DNA of 64,000 nt from positions 1,094,501 to 1,158,500 of the forward strand of contig NW_020167525.1 in NCBI RefSeq assembly GCF_001641265.1. The letters are read 5' to 3'. Made by a program: the position numbers and the translations under genes. The stretch comes from Pseudogymnoascus destructans (taxonomy: Eukaryota > Ascomycota > Leotiomycetes > Thelebolales > Thelebolaceae). This document shows, one piece after another, positions 1 to 10,683 of the stretch (within the stretch, counting starts at the first letter, position 1; each line of letters begins with the position of its first letter). The notes below the pieces were generated by a model. That model ran no database searches. It worked only from the letters and a program-made list of their open reading frames with translations, and was not told where the DNA came from.

Positions 1-1
1 G

Positions 2-832
2 CGAGCGACAACGCAGATTCAAGGCCGTGCATCGCCTGCTCCGTCTCTCGGCGATGGGGGTAGTGGACGCAGCTCCAAGGCTAAGGTCGATGATAGGTAT
101 TTCTCAAAGCTTGGGGAGGCGAATGCTGCGCGCCCCGCAGACGTGCATCCCAGCCAGGGAGGCAAGTATGGCGGGTTCGGATCGGAGATGCCGGCGCCTG
201 CGAGGGGGGATGGGCCACCGGGCTTGGATGAGCTGCAGAGGGATCCGGTGGCGGCGCTGACGAAGGGGTTTGGGTGGTTTGGGGGGATGGTGGGGAAGAC
301 GGCTAGGCAGGTTAATGAGGGGTATATTGCGCCTGCTGCGCAAAGGGTGGGTTGGCATTTTAAATTTCCCCTGCTCTGCCCTTTTTTTTCTCTCATGTGG
401 TGTGGTTCGGTCACTAACGCCTGTGCAGATCGCAGAAGCAGACCTCGCAGCCCAAGCCCGCCTCACCGCCGCCCAACTCGCCAAGTCCGCCCAAACCGGC
501 GCCCAAGGCGCAAGCAGAACACTCAACGACTCGTTTAACCGCTTTGTGGAGGGTGAAGGCGCCGGGGGTGCGCGTGGTGGTGGAGGTGGGAGAGGGCCGT
601 TGGATGAGTCGAAGAGGGATTTCTGGGATGGGTTTGGGAGGCCGGATGGGGGGGGCGGGGGGGGGACGATTGGGACGAATGCGTTGAGGGGGGGTGGGGG
701 GGGGGCGTTAGGAGGGGGGAGGGGGAGGGGCTGATGGGGAAGAGGGGGGAGAAGAAGGAGGTGAGGAAGGAGGTGAAGGAGGTGGTGAGGAAGGAGGTGA
801 AGGAGGAGGATGGGGATTGGGATAAATGGTGA
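2..832 (+). CDS. GCS1: ADP-ribosylation factor GTPase-activating protein (Gcs1/ArfGAP1 type), 3' part
   Basis: The C-terminal portion of a Gcs1-type ArfGAP, which stimulates GTP hydrolysis on Arf in Golgi-ER vesicle traffic. The catalytic zinc finger lies upstream of the window. Visible are the conserved stretches VDDRYFSKLGEAN, GGKYGGFG, DPVAALTKGFGWF and, across a junction, EADLAAQARLTAAQ and FNRFVEGEG. An 82-bp intron runs 347-428 (GTGGGT...TGCAG, phase 0). The raw frame ends at 732-734, but reading frame 2 from 731 continues as a lysine/glutamate linker ending EEDGDWDKW at a stop at 830-832, which fits the tryptophan-containing tail of this family. Several G runs of 6-10 lie between 640 and 730, so I infer a one-base length error or a real frameshift there. 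The family call is firm; the exact end is inferred. Confidence 0.85.
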
Positions 833-976
833 TAACTGGGATAGCTTGGGTAGATGATAATGCGAATTTTTACGTTGGTTGGGATATTCATTAGACGATG
901 TGAAAGGGGGAGTGAGAGAGTAAATAATAACGAGCAGGGTTAGAAAATCAATTACAATCATGATTATTTAGTCGTA

Positions 977-1400
977 ACGTACATGTATAACGAACCGGCC
1001 AAACAAGCGAACCGGCCAATCCATTTTATACCTTAAATCACGAATTTCATAACTTAATATCTCAACAACCCTTTAATAATAAGTTATAAAAATATGTACT
1101 TAGCCTTTTATAAGCATTTAAAGTACTCTATTTGATTTTTAAAGCAATTAGTATTGTAGTTATTAAGATATTGAGTTTTAGCCCCCACTTTTGACCTAAT
1201 TCTTAGTATCTTAATAACTACAATACTAATTGCTTTAAAAATCAAATAGAGTACTTTAAATGCTTATAAAAGGCTAAGTACATATTTTTATAACTTATTA
1301 TTAAAGGGTTGTTGAGATATTAAGTTATGAAATTCGTGATTTAAGGTGTAAAATGGATTGGCCGGTTCGCTTGTTTGGCCGGTTCGTTATACATGTACGT
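977..1400. mobile_element. Palindromic foldback MITE, TA target duplication
   Basis: A 424-bp element made of two 194-bp arms (977-1170 and 1207-1400) in inverted orientation around a 36-bp loop. I find one mismatch between the arms (ccttaa side: TATA versus TGTA near 1035/1349). It is flanked by TA at 975-976 and 1401-1402. The first 20 bases, ACGTACATGTATAACGAACC, match the terminal repeat of the pogo-like element at 18463-20728, so that element or a close relative is the likely source of transposase. The near-perfect arms imply recent origin or gene conversion between arms. No coding capacity. Confidence 0.9.
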
Positions 1401-1433
1401 TAATCATAATCATGATTATTAATAAAGCGTATA

Positions 1434-3282
1434 ACGTGGTTCGGACATATCAGTACCTCGGACACTTTTCCCGAATTTCCTACCCTCTAACTTCACAACG
1501 CGTTTTTTCCACCTTTTATTATGTCAGTGATTACCCAAGAAGCAAAAATCATTCTAGCTATCGAGGCTATCTGAACATCAAAAAATCTAAGTCGTCGGAA
1601 GGCTGCTAAGCTCTATGAAGTACCTCATTCTACACTCTACGACAGAATGAACGGCGGAACTACTGTCTACGAACGCTGGCCTGCAATGACAAAATTAACT
1701 ATACTAGAAGAGGAGGTGGTTATTCGGAATATACTTGATATGGATTCAAGAGGATTTGCACCCCGGCTTGCTGGTGTAGAAGATATGGCAAATTTTATAC
1801 TCAAATCGCGTGGAGGGAGGCGTGTCGGGAAGCTCTGGGCCCACCGATTTGTACAACGACGTCCAGAATTAAAGACGCGTTTTAATCGCGTTTACGACTT
1901 CCAAAGGGCCTTGTGCGAAGATCCTAATCTAATTGGCGCGTGGTTTCGACTAGTGGAAAATATGAGGGCAAAATACGGTGTTTTGGACTGCGACTTCTAT
2001 AACTTCGACGAAACCGGGTTCATGATGGGTACGATTTGCCCTGCAATGGTTGTAACCCGTGCAGATCGACTTGGCAGAGGCAAGGCAGTTCAGCCGGGGA
2101 ATCGGGAATGGGCTACTGCAATTGCTTGTATCAACAGTGAAGGCTGGAGTATTCCTCCATTTTTGGTAGTTAAAGGCAAGAATCATCTTGCAAATTGGTA
2201 TACAGACGGCGGCCTTCCACACAACTGGGTAGTTAAACCAACAGGCAATGGATGGACGAATAATGAGACGGGACTTGAATGGTTGAAACACTTCGACAAA
2301 CATACTGCTGTTTGTGCAAGGGGTCCATATCGAATGCTGGTGTTAGACGGGCACAAGAGTCATGAATCGGCCGAGTTCCAAGAGTACTGCAAGGCACACA
2401 ACATTATAACTCTTGGACTACCTCCCCACTCGTCTCATTTAACTCAGCCACTTGATGTCGGGTGCTTTAGTGTGTTGAAGCGGGCATATGGTCGGCAGAT
2501 TGAGACCTTCATTAAGGCTCATATCAACCACATTACCAAGGTCGAGTTCTTTCTCGCCTTTAGAGCAGCATATCTGGAATCCATGACAGCCCAAAACGCC
2601 CAGTCCGGGTTCCGCGGAGCTGGCTTAGTGCCTTTCGACCCGCAAGCAGTGCTTTCAAAGCTTGACGTGAGGTTACGGACTCCAACTCCCTCTAGACCCT
2701 CTACTGCCAACACCAACCCTTGGGTCTCCCAGACCCCTTCCAACCCAACTGAAGCTCTTTCACAAACAACCCTCGTTCGAAATCGAATTGCCCGTCACCA
2801 AGGAAGCTTGCCAACTCCACTCTTCGGGACAGTTATTGCATTGGCAAAGGGTACGGAGCGACTAGCACATGAGAACACCCTTCTGTCTGCTGAGGTACGT
2901 ACCCTTCGAGCAGCCAACGAAGCCCTTAGCAAACGCCACAGGGCTAAAAAGGCTCATGTCCATGAAGGAGGTGCACTTATAGTAGAGGATGCACAGGCTA
3001 TTATCGCACAGAAGGATGTGGATGAGCAGGTACGACGCGACGTACGTGCGGTTGGGGGTAGTCGCAAGGAGGGGCAACCGTCTAGGCGATGCTGTGGGAT
3101 CTGTGGAAAAGCTGGTCATAATGCGCGAACTTGTCAAGAAGCTATAGATATGTCTAGTTCATCTGATTCCGCTTAGTTATAGTTAATTTAATATGTTATG
3201 GTTGATTTATTGATATTCAAAGTAGAATGCCAATGAAAAGTGTCCGAGGTACTGATATGTCCGACGTACTGATAAACCACGT
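1434..3282 (+). mobile_element. pogo/Fot1-like DNA transposon 1
   Basis: Begins ACGTGGTTCGGACATATCAG at 1434 and ends in the inverse at 3282, with TA duplications at 1432-1433 and 3283-3284. The two inverted repeats differ: the right one holds an extra 11 bp (TATCAGTACGT unit) after ACGTGGTT, a partial tandem copy of the TIR's own TATCAGTAC motif. Length 1849 bp, normal for Fot1-type elements. It carries a single transposase gene at 1521-3176. Confidence 0.9.
1521..3176 (+). pseudogene. pogo-like transposase with one premature stop
   Basis: The natural start is ATG at 1521; codon 18 is TGA at 1572-1574, and the same frame is then open to TAG at 3174-3176. The order is a helix-turn-helix N-terminus (KLYEVPHSTLYDRM), a CENP-B/Tc5-type DNA-binding segment, then the DDE/DDD catalytic core with NFDETGF, LVLDGHKSH and LTQPLDVGCF, and a C-terminal CCHC knuckle (CGICGKAGHNARTC). 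The TGA sits where the related copy on the minus strand near 16530 has a sense codon, and could derive from CGA or CAA by C-to-T change. A shorter protein could start at the internal ATG at 1647 and would lack the first HTH. Otherwise intact. Confidence 0.88.
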
Positions 3283-3284
3283 TA

Positions 3285-4534
3285 TACCTAGATTATAATA
3301 TTATGCAAGATTGTGGTGTCGGAGCTGCTGTTTTCGGCTGGCGTTGGTTGCTGCTTTACGCAGCCTCGAACACCAGGATTTCATCACGTGCCTTTCTTGG
3401 CGATCGGCCACCGGATAATTTTCGGACTGAATGCACCGTACCTGAACTCCAAAGCCCAAAACCCGTTGTCCTGTCTCTGATTATACATACCTCTGGACAG
3501 ATGATGACCCCCCACATCAAGGGGCCTTCCCCGACTCCTCTGCCCACCATGGCAGCCACCCACCTGGCACTTCGAGCTCTGCTCCTGCCGTCTATATATA
3601 TCCCCCAGCTCTCCCATGCAAGCCGTCACGTCTTTCAAACACAGCACTCTACTCCTCTGCACCTGTCACCCCCCCAAGACGATGGTGTGGCTAAAATCAT
3701 ACCCTCTCAAAGCGGAACAAGCTCGTCGTCGTCATGGTCTTCAGAAGGAACGCACCCATTGACCCACGTCTACTTCAACGCCTTCATAATCGTGTCGAAC
3801 GTCGCCAACCGAAACTAAAGACCAAACGCCAAGCTGGATACTACAAAAGCCTTAAAGACAAGCATGATAACTGTAAGGACAGTTCGAACTGAGGCTGACC
3901 TTCAAGTCTGCAGAAGTATCCAAAGTATAATGTGAAGACTTCGATACTCGAAGCAGTAGGACAAGGTATAGTAGTTCAGGCTCCAAAGCATATACTTTAT
4001 ACCACAGGGGTCAAGTGGTGAGACTAACAGGTTGGCCAAGTGGTTCGACTCGAAGTAAGGGAATGCAAAGTAAGTCGAAGCAGGAGGAATTGCAAGAAGG
4101 CCAAGTAGTATATAATTTGCTAGCTAAAGATCAATAAGAGACATGAGCAATAAGTGCTTATAAAACAGTAAAAATCCCTAGTGCCAAATAAGTGAAGGCA
4201 CTAATTAACCGAACCCTAGCTAAGTGAGCCCTAGTGCAGCAAGCCAATAACAAGAGAGCCTAAGCCAGTAGTCAACATTTGGGCTGATCTAGGTCAGCAA
4301 GTGAAGCGAAGTGAGCGAAGTGAGTGAAGCAGGTGAAGTGAATGACATAGTGAAATAAGTACTGAGACTAAAGCGAATCGAAGGGTCATGACACAAATAT
4401 CGAAGGAGTGTCATGACAATAACCCAACGACCGTTATTAAAAATAAATATGCCCCTGCCACCATAGACAATCTTGAGGGTATTAGAGGCAAGTTTAAAAG
4501 GCAAGGGAACAATATCCCCAAATCGAGACGTTGG
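3285..4534. other. Unassigned DNA between transposons
   Basis: No recognisable gene. A TATATATA motif near 3592-3599 is followed by a CT-rich stretch and a short ORF starting ATG at 3681 (about 26 codons, basic), which looks like a core promoter with a truncated product; I do not recognise the protein. From about 4010 to 4350 the DNA is rich in AAGTGA-type repeats and has no long frame. It may be residual outer-element or older retroelement DNA. Confidence 0.4.
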
Positions 4535-5441
4535 TGTCATACTGACATTCGTTGCACTCAGTTTGCTATCAAACTCAAGAGCAAACTTAGAAATCTGATC
4601 CTCAAACCTACAAGTCACCATACATATCTTGGCTTATCACACCAATAACAAGAGCAATACTACTCAACGATTGCTGCAAACTCTTCTACTACATCTGTTT
4701 ATGCTACATACATCACGGCATATCATTTGGACACTCATTGAACAAGTTATTAAGAAAATCTCCTCCTTAAGGGGGTGGGCCAATACTACCACATGGCATA
4801 TCTCTACCAACTAGAGGCCTAGGAACATGAACGATAGCTCTAAAAGCTCCTACGAACCTCTATGATTCATTACACGTCATCGCTCTTTAGTTACCCACAA
4901 GATTGGTTAAGTTATGACATAATTTGTCTATGACATAATTTGTCTATGACATAATTTGTCTATGACATAATTTGTCTATAGGGGTACTCTGACCTTGGAC
5001 CTCCTTTTACTTCCTATAGGCTACGAACCTAAGAGATGGTTCTATGGGATTCTCTTACGTCGACTACAGTTACCAAGCCTGGTTAGTCATGGAAAGTCTT
5101 GGAAAATGAGGGAACTACACTCCTTTAGCATAAATAGGATTGCCCTTTCCTTAAGAAAGGTCAAGCAGACAATACAGTAAATCGACTATCACATACTTCC
5201 ACGTCTTTTCCAAGTTTCCAAGCATTCATCTTGTTACTCCTTGTTTCTGAAAAGTCAGTGAGGTGTTAACCTCTGACTTACCCCTGAGTTCCCAGACTCA
5301 ACATTTGTTGCAACTTGTCTGAACCACTTCACTACATCACACACCTGATTGCTGCGTTGTGGAATAGTCTAAGCTACAATTCTTTGGCTCTGTTTCCTAA
5401 GACAGTGTGTTGTCTTAGTAAATTCATCCCTTCCTTGGGTG
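4535..5441 (+). repeat. LTR family A, 3'-truncated copy
   Basis: Begins TGTCATACTGACATTCG and matches the complete copy at 17106-18030 (inverted there) and those at 50366-51505. It stops at CTTCCTTGGGTG, short of the family end CACCCACCATTACA. It holds four tandem copies of the 16-bp unit TATGACATAATTTGTC at about 4913-4978, against three and one in the other copies. CATAAATAGG at 5129 is a plausible TATA box and suggests the TGTCAT end is the U3 start. No internal retrotransposon region of this family is present in the window. Confidence 0.8.
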
Positions 5442-6005
5442 TCTTGCTGCCAGAATCTGCCATACTATACCCATTATATTAGCTCATCTATTTTATCGCG
5501 GTAAATGAACATGAGTTAATCGACCAACCTTTCTGGACACGTATATATTATGGTATCTGCCTCTCTCTATTTCTTGCTCCATCAAGTCATCCATCGATCC
5601 ATAATCTTGGGAGACCCTCCCTCCTCCAATTACCTCTGGACCCGATTTCTCCAATCAGCTCTCGTCATCCGGTAGGTCCGAACATGACCCATGTGTGAGC
5701 TGTTACATGACAGGCACAAACTCACCAAGCAGCCATCCTTCCATTTCTGGCTCAGGCCTTGTCCCATACTTTGACGTCTTGGAGCTCTTCGGGTCTGCCC
5801 TAGTATGACAGCTCCGCCTGGCGAGTATCCACCAGATCTCACCGCGTTATTCACGTCCGGACTTGGCGTCGAAATTGTGGAATGAGAGGTGGCTTCCTGC
5901 GTCAAACTCGTGGTTTGTGTCTATTGAACTTGTGAGCTGAGTTGGCACTGTCTCATACGGAAATGTCGGTGGGGAGGCTCATCAGTGACGACTTCTGGGG
6001 CGCGT
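5442..6005. other. Non-coding or decayed DNA
   Basis: No supported gene. Short minus-strand frames around 5630-5905 could be the far 3' part of the kinase-like relic that follows, but I see no diagnostic motif. Confidence 0.3.
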
Positions 6006-7820
6006 TCATCCTGCTATGAGACTCCTCATACGCGTTCCGGGCCAAGTGAGGTCGGCATGTGTAGAAGTGACTACTCCCTGCTTCACCACCAATCTCGCTA
6101 GCTCCATCTTAGCTTGACCTATCTCCGATGCAGGTGTCTTCTTGCTGCTCTTTCCATTCTGACACTTCCCTTCTTTGTGAGATTGGCGATCGTAATTGGA
6201 ATCCTCCAAAGCCTAAAAACATCATATAGACAATACGAACGGCTCCTGCATAGTATAATATGCTGTCACTTTCGTATCTCCTAGGTGCACAGGTATGCAC
6301 TTCCCCTGAACAGGAAGGAGACGACGGTAAATTGTCGATTCATGCATCAGATCTTTAACACACTCAATCCCCGTGCCTTTCGCGGCAACGGTGTACCCAA
6401 ATCCAGGTAACTTGACCTTGAAAAAAGCTCCTCTAGCTCCATGAATGTTCATTTCCACACAATAGTCAAGCTCATTGCGCAACAACTCGCAGATATGTAG
6501 CATGAATGTATTACGGTCAAGTTGATGATGACTCTTTCCATGTTTCTTGACATTCGGACACCACCAATCTAGTTCTCCCCCATCTACCATACCCATTAGG
6601 CAGTTTGGTGTACAAAACTGACCTAGATTCTTCTGGCGATGAGCCTTGTTGTAAGCCCCCTTTTTCCCACCACGTTGAGTAGATTGTGATGGTGGGTTGG
6701 GGGAAGTAATAGGGTTTCCGCTGCTTGAAGGCAGTTGAGGACGACTTGGTGTGTCGGGGTGATGGCTCTGCAACCAGGCAGTGGACTTTCCGCAACATGC
6801 CTGGCCCCAATTCCATCAACCACAAGTTGTAGTCCGAGGCTTTGCGTTGATTGGGGTGTTGCAATTTGACCGGTCTCATGAGCGTACTCTGAGTTCCAGC
6901 GGAAAGTTAGCGCTGCGGTCGGCCTCTCTGCTGCCAAAAGGAGGAATCATATCCGGACAGTGCATGCTGTGAAGGCGATCCTTTTGCAAGCTCCAACCAA
7001 CCATGTAAAGGCCGGATGGAGCAGCATCTGAGGTCAGATGACTCTGCCTGCCTGACTCCAATGATTGTCCATTCTCCGGATCCATTTGTCCGCAGTCCCG
7101 GTAGTATTCCCGAATGAGCGCCTCGAAACGAAGGTGAACGGCAACAACCTGCAACACAGGGATGGTCGCGGTCGTGATGGGCTTCGAGAGGGATCTCCGC
7201 GTCGATCTCAAATCGGCCCTTCTCTCAAAGATCAGCCTAGACTGGGGCAGACGTCGCTGCCAGTGCCTGTAACTCGCAACGTCGCAAATGTGCTGCGCAG
7301 CGGTCTGCGTAAGGGCTGGCCACGTCACCGCGAGGCATTTTTGCGATTGGCTAGGTCATCACGCAAGGCACTCTCGAGGCAGATTGTGCATGCCACAGTC
7401 GCAAGAGGCTTCAGATGTGCGCGGTGACGAGGAAGGGCGCAAGAGAGGCAGGTCAAGCGGAATGCAGCTCAGCTTGTTCTCGCATCCTGACCGATCTGAC
7501 AACCAGATGCTCAAAGGGCTCGTTGCCATCGCAAAGAGCTCGGTGGCATAGAAGGTGCAGTCATCGGAGGGCGTAACTCGAGGTTGTGGCTCTGCGAATG
7601 TGTTCATGTGCCATTGCCGGTTTTCAGCTGCGGCGAGGCCGAGCAGGTGATCCGTTGGGCGGGGCCATGCAGTATGTAGGGGGCGGAGGGGGCCAAGCGA
7701 TGAGCGCAGCAGGTGCGATAATGTTGGGAGGGAGGAGCGACGGTGGAGAGGGACAGAGTCGGGGGGAGGGGAATGGCCCTTATATAGAACTTGAAAGCGG
7801 TGGCAGGCACGTTCACGCAC
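6006..7820 (-). pseudogene. Decayed fungal protein, kinase-like C-terminal family
   Basis: One minus-strand frame can be followed from ATG 7820 to 6222, broken only by stops, most of them TGA (for example a TGA pair near 7362, then near 6877 and 6818). The part at 6773-6222 contains FCTPNCLMGMVDGGELDWW, CPNVKKHGKSHH and FKVKLPGFGYTVAAKGT, which I recognise from a common uncharacterised fungal family whose C-terminus is protein-kinase-like. After 6222 the frame is lost; a weak match to the catalytic loop region (KQGVVTSTHADLTW) is in another frame near 6070. The TGA codons would be explained by CGA to TGA change. It lies inside the outer hAT insertion, so it may be captured cargo. The function of the family is unknown to me. 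Confidence 0.6.
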
Positions 7821-9545
7821 GTTGCCTGATTAGGGCGGGCACTAAACCCGAAGCTCGAACACCATGATCTCTATTATAGATTCTAGAATATGCTAACGTG
7901 GTTGTACACCGAGTCGTGAATGTCACCGAGTCGTGAATGTCACCGAGTCGTGAAACTTTTTTATACCCACCACTGTAAGGTATAATTAAACAACCACAAC
8001 ATGTATTAAAACTAAAACTATTCAGAATCTGATGAGCTAAGTACTTCTATGACCTCCTGACAAGTTCGTGCATTATGGCCAGCCCCCCCGCAAGTGCCAC
8101 AATGTCGTACACCTGGTTGCCCCTCATTCCTACCAACCCCTCCAGAGCGCTTCTCGCGATTTATTTGCTCCGTAACTGCCCTTTGGGACAAATCATCATG
8201 TGCATCCCCTACAGAAAGTGCACACCCTTGACGGACACGAGACTTTTTAGCCCTCCGGCGTTTGCTAAGAGCTTCGTTTGCTGCTCGAAGGGTGCGGACT
8301 TCAGCTGACAATAAAGTCATTTCATGTGCCAAAATCTCTGTCCCTTTAGCTAATGCAGTAACAGTAGCAAAAATGGGGGTTGGCGAGCTTCCTTGGTGCC
8401 ATGCAATGCGATTTTTAACTAGAGTAGTCTGTGAGAGAGCATCTATTGGGTTGCGAGGCGTTTGAGAAACCCAAGGATCAGCGTCTATAGAGGGGGGTCC
8501 TGTAGGTGTAGGAGTCCGCAACTTGACGTCTAGCTTTGAAATGATTACTTGCGGATCAAAGGGCACTAAACCAGCTCCGCGAAATCCAGCTTTGGCGTTT
8601 TGAGTTGTTATTGACTGGTTATAAGCTGCGTGGAAAGCTATAAAAAACTCAACCTTTGTAATATGGTTTATATGAGCCTTAATAAAGGTCTCAATTTGAC
8701 ACCCATACATGCGTTTAAGAACACTAAAGCACCCAACATCAAGTGGCTGAGTTAGGTGAGACGAGTGAGGAGGTAGACAGAGAGTTATGATGTTGTTTGC
8801 TTTGCAATATTCCTGAAACGCAGCTGATTCGTGACTTTCATGCCCGTCTAAAACCAACATCCGATATGGTCCTTTTGCACGACTGCAAGTATGTTTATCG
8901 AAATGATGAAGCCATTCTAGACCTGTCTTGTTGTTGGTCCATCCATTGCTTGTTGGTTTAATTACCCAATTGTGAGGAAGGCCGCCTTCAGTATACCAAC
9001 TTGAAAGGTGACATTTCCCTTGAACTACTAAAAACGGAGGGATACTCCCGCCTTCAGCATTCACACAAACAATTGCTGTAGCCCATTCCCGATTGCCAGG
9101 CTGAACTGCCTTGCCTCTGCCACGTCGATCGGCGCGCGTAACAACTAAAGCTGAGCTAATAACGCCCATCATGAAGCCCGTCTCGTCAAAGTTGTAGAAA
9201 TCGCAGTCTTGGATGCCGTACTTTGCTCTCATGTTCTGCACAAGTTAAAACCACGCTCCAATAAGCTCAGGATCTTCGCACAAGGCTCTTTGAAAGTCAT
9301 AAACGCGATTAAAACGCGTCTTTAACTCGGGGCGGCGTTGTATAAATCGATATGCCCACCGCGTCCCAACGTGCTTTCCCCCACGCGATTCAAGGATATA
9401 ATTTGCCATATCCTCCATACTAGCAGGCCGAGGTGCAAATCCTCTTGCATCCATATCCAATATATTTCGAATAATCACTTCCTCTTCTAGCTCAGTCAAT
9501 TTATGACTATTGGCTTTGGTTTCGCGTCGAGAAGGTCGGCCGGCC

Positions 9546-10020
9546 TGTAACGCTGACTTCTAAACGATAGAAGACACAGAGGTTCTCTTGCGTAAAGGTT
9601 TACTTATCAGAGGAGGCAGGGGATCAGACACAAAGGCTTCAAGTAACACGTTACTAGTATATAACAAATACTGTATTGAGTTGAGCACGAAGCTCCTATC
9701 TAAGGAAATACTATCTACTTATATAGTGGCGTCGTGCCTAGTGGACTCTTGGGAACTCACTCGAGTCCTCGGAGTCCTGGACTCTTAGGACTCTTCTCAT
9801 CATCCTGCGAGTCCATCACGTGCCTAGTGGACTCCTGGGAACTCACTCGAGTCCTCGGAGTCCTGGACTCTTAGGACTCTTCTCATCATCCTGCGAGTCC
9901 GTCACGTGATACTTTCGGAACTACTATTCCCCGCTGCCCCTCCAGGTACCAGGGCCGGTCTCATGCGACCTCCCTCCTTCCTGTCCTGTAGTTGGCCAGC
10001 CTTCTTGTTCCGTCGTAACA
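9546..10020 (-). repeat. Chromovirus 3' LTR (475 bp) with 86-bp internal tandem duplication
   Basis: Reads TGTTACGACGG...AGCGTTACA on the minus strand. An 86-bp unit beginning GTGCCTAGTGGACTC is present twice (about 9729-9900), once in the 5' LTR. The unit is itself built of GAGTCC/GGACTC motifs in both orientations. ACTATATAAG on the minus strand near 9716-9726 is the likely TATA box. Confidence 0.93.
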
Positions 10021-10036
10021 CTCGCTCCCTTCCCCT
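10021..10036 (-). other. Polypurine tract
   Basis: On the minus strand AGGGGAAGGGAGCGAG lies immediately before the TGTTACG start of the 3' LTR, the position where plus-strand DNA synthesis is primed in Ty3/gypsy elements. It has one non-purine among 16 bases. Confidence 0.8.
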
Positions 10037-10053
10037 GGGCATTCGTCTCGAAT

Positions 10054-10116
10054 CCTATAAGTACGTCCATGTCCCCGGGACTCTGCTGCTCCTCAGCGAG
10101 TCCTTCAACATGCAAC
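10054..10116 (+). promoter_or_regulatory. Possible promoter and leader of the antisense ORF
   Basis: TATAAG at 10054-10059 is on the strand opposite to the retrotransposon genes, about 60 bp before the ORF start at 10117. A five-codon upstream ORF (ATG 10110, stop 10125-10127) overlaps that start codon in another frame and could dampen its translation. The ATG at 10069 is in frame but only 15 bp from the TATA motif, so it would probably lie before the transcription start. All of this is inference from spacing. Confidence 0.4.
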
Positions 10117-10683
10117 ATGCCTACTGACACTGCCCGCAAACTCCAGGAACGCAACGATCTTGTCCGTCGAATAAAGAACCACGGATACGAACTACCCGAA
10201 ATGGATTCTTGCTCGAACTGCGTGAGGCGAAACATTACTTGCGTGTGGTCTCCAAATGATTCACGGCGGTGCGCCGAGTGCGTTCGTCGCAACTTGAAAG
10301 AAAAATGTGACTGTATGGGTCCTGAGCATCCCGACTGGGTGAAGCTCGAACGGGAGGAGGATCGCCTGGATCGCGAAGAGGAAGAAACCCTTTCGAAGTT
10401 ACTTCGTCTGCGGAAGCAGAAACGCCTCATCCGAACCCGTGGTAAAGATATGCTCCGGCGAGGTTTGAAAACCCTCGACGAGCTTGATGCGGCAGAGGAG
10501 GCCGAACGTGTGGCTGCTGAGAAGCGTGACGCTGTTGAGGCCGAGGAACAGGCAGTTAGCGCTGCCTCCTCGTCTGTGACCGGGACCCCCGCTTCCTCCG
10601 ATCCACTGGCCTACTCCCCTGCATCTTGGGATCAATGGCTGGCGGATGGCGGCGTCGATATTCCTCCAGCAGTTCTTTGCTGA
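10117..10683 (+). CDS. Antisense accessory ORF of the chromovirus: Zn2Cys6-like cluster plus coiled coil
   Basis: 188 codons from ATG 10117 (204 if ATG 10069 is used), on the strand opposite to gag-pol. It occupies the space between polypurine tract and pol, and overlaps the last 128 bp of pol tail to tail. Near residues 27-59 the cysteines are spaced C-X2-C-X6-C-X9-C-X2-C-X8-C (CSNCVRRNITC, then CAECVRRNLKEKC), exactly the fungal Zn2Cys6 binuclear cluster pattern, although the usual basic C-X2-C-R-x-R-K-x-K-C core is poorly matched. A long charged segment rich in E, R, K and L follows (about 75-150), predicted coiled coil, then a Ser/Pro/Ala tail with ASWDQWLADGG. No stops or frameshifts, unlike the old transposons nearby. 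Function unknown; a DNA-binding dimer is a hypothesis. Alternative: a fortuitous frame opposite low-complexity DNA, which the cysteine spacing argues against. Confidence 0.6.
   Translation: MPTDTARKLQERNDLVRRIKNHGYELPEMDSCSNCVRRNITCVWSPNDSRRCAECVRRNLKEKCDCMGPEHPDWVKLEREEDRLDREEEETLSKLLRLRKQKRLIRTRGKDMLRRGLKTLDELDAAEEAERVAAEKRDAVEAEEQAVSAASSSVTGTPASSDPLAYSPASWDQWLADGGVDIPPAVLC

Noticed and set aside
4000..4060. tRNA-like B box (GGTTCGACTC)
   Set aside because: No A box at proper distance and no cloverleaf could be built.
4913..4978. CRISPR-like direct repeats
   Set aside because: Units are contiguous with no spacers, in a eukaryotic LTR.
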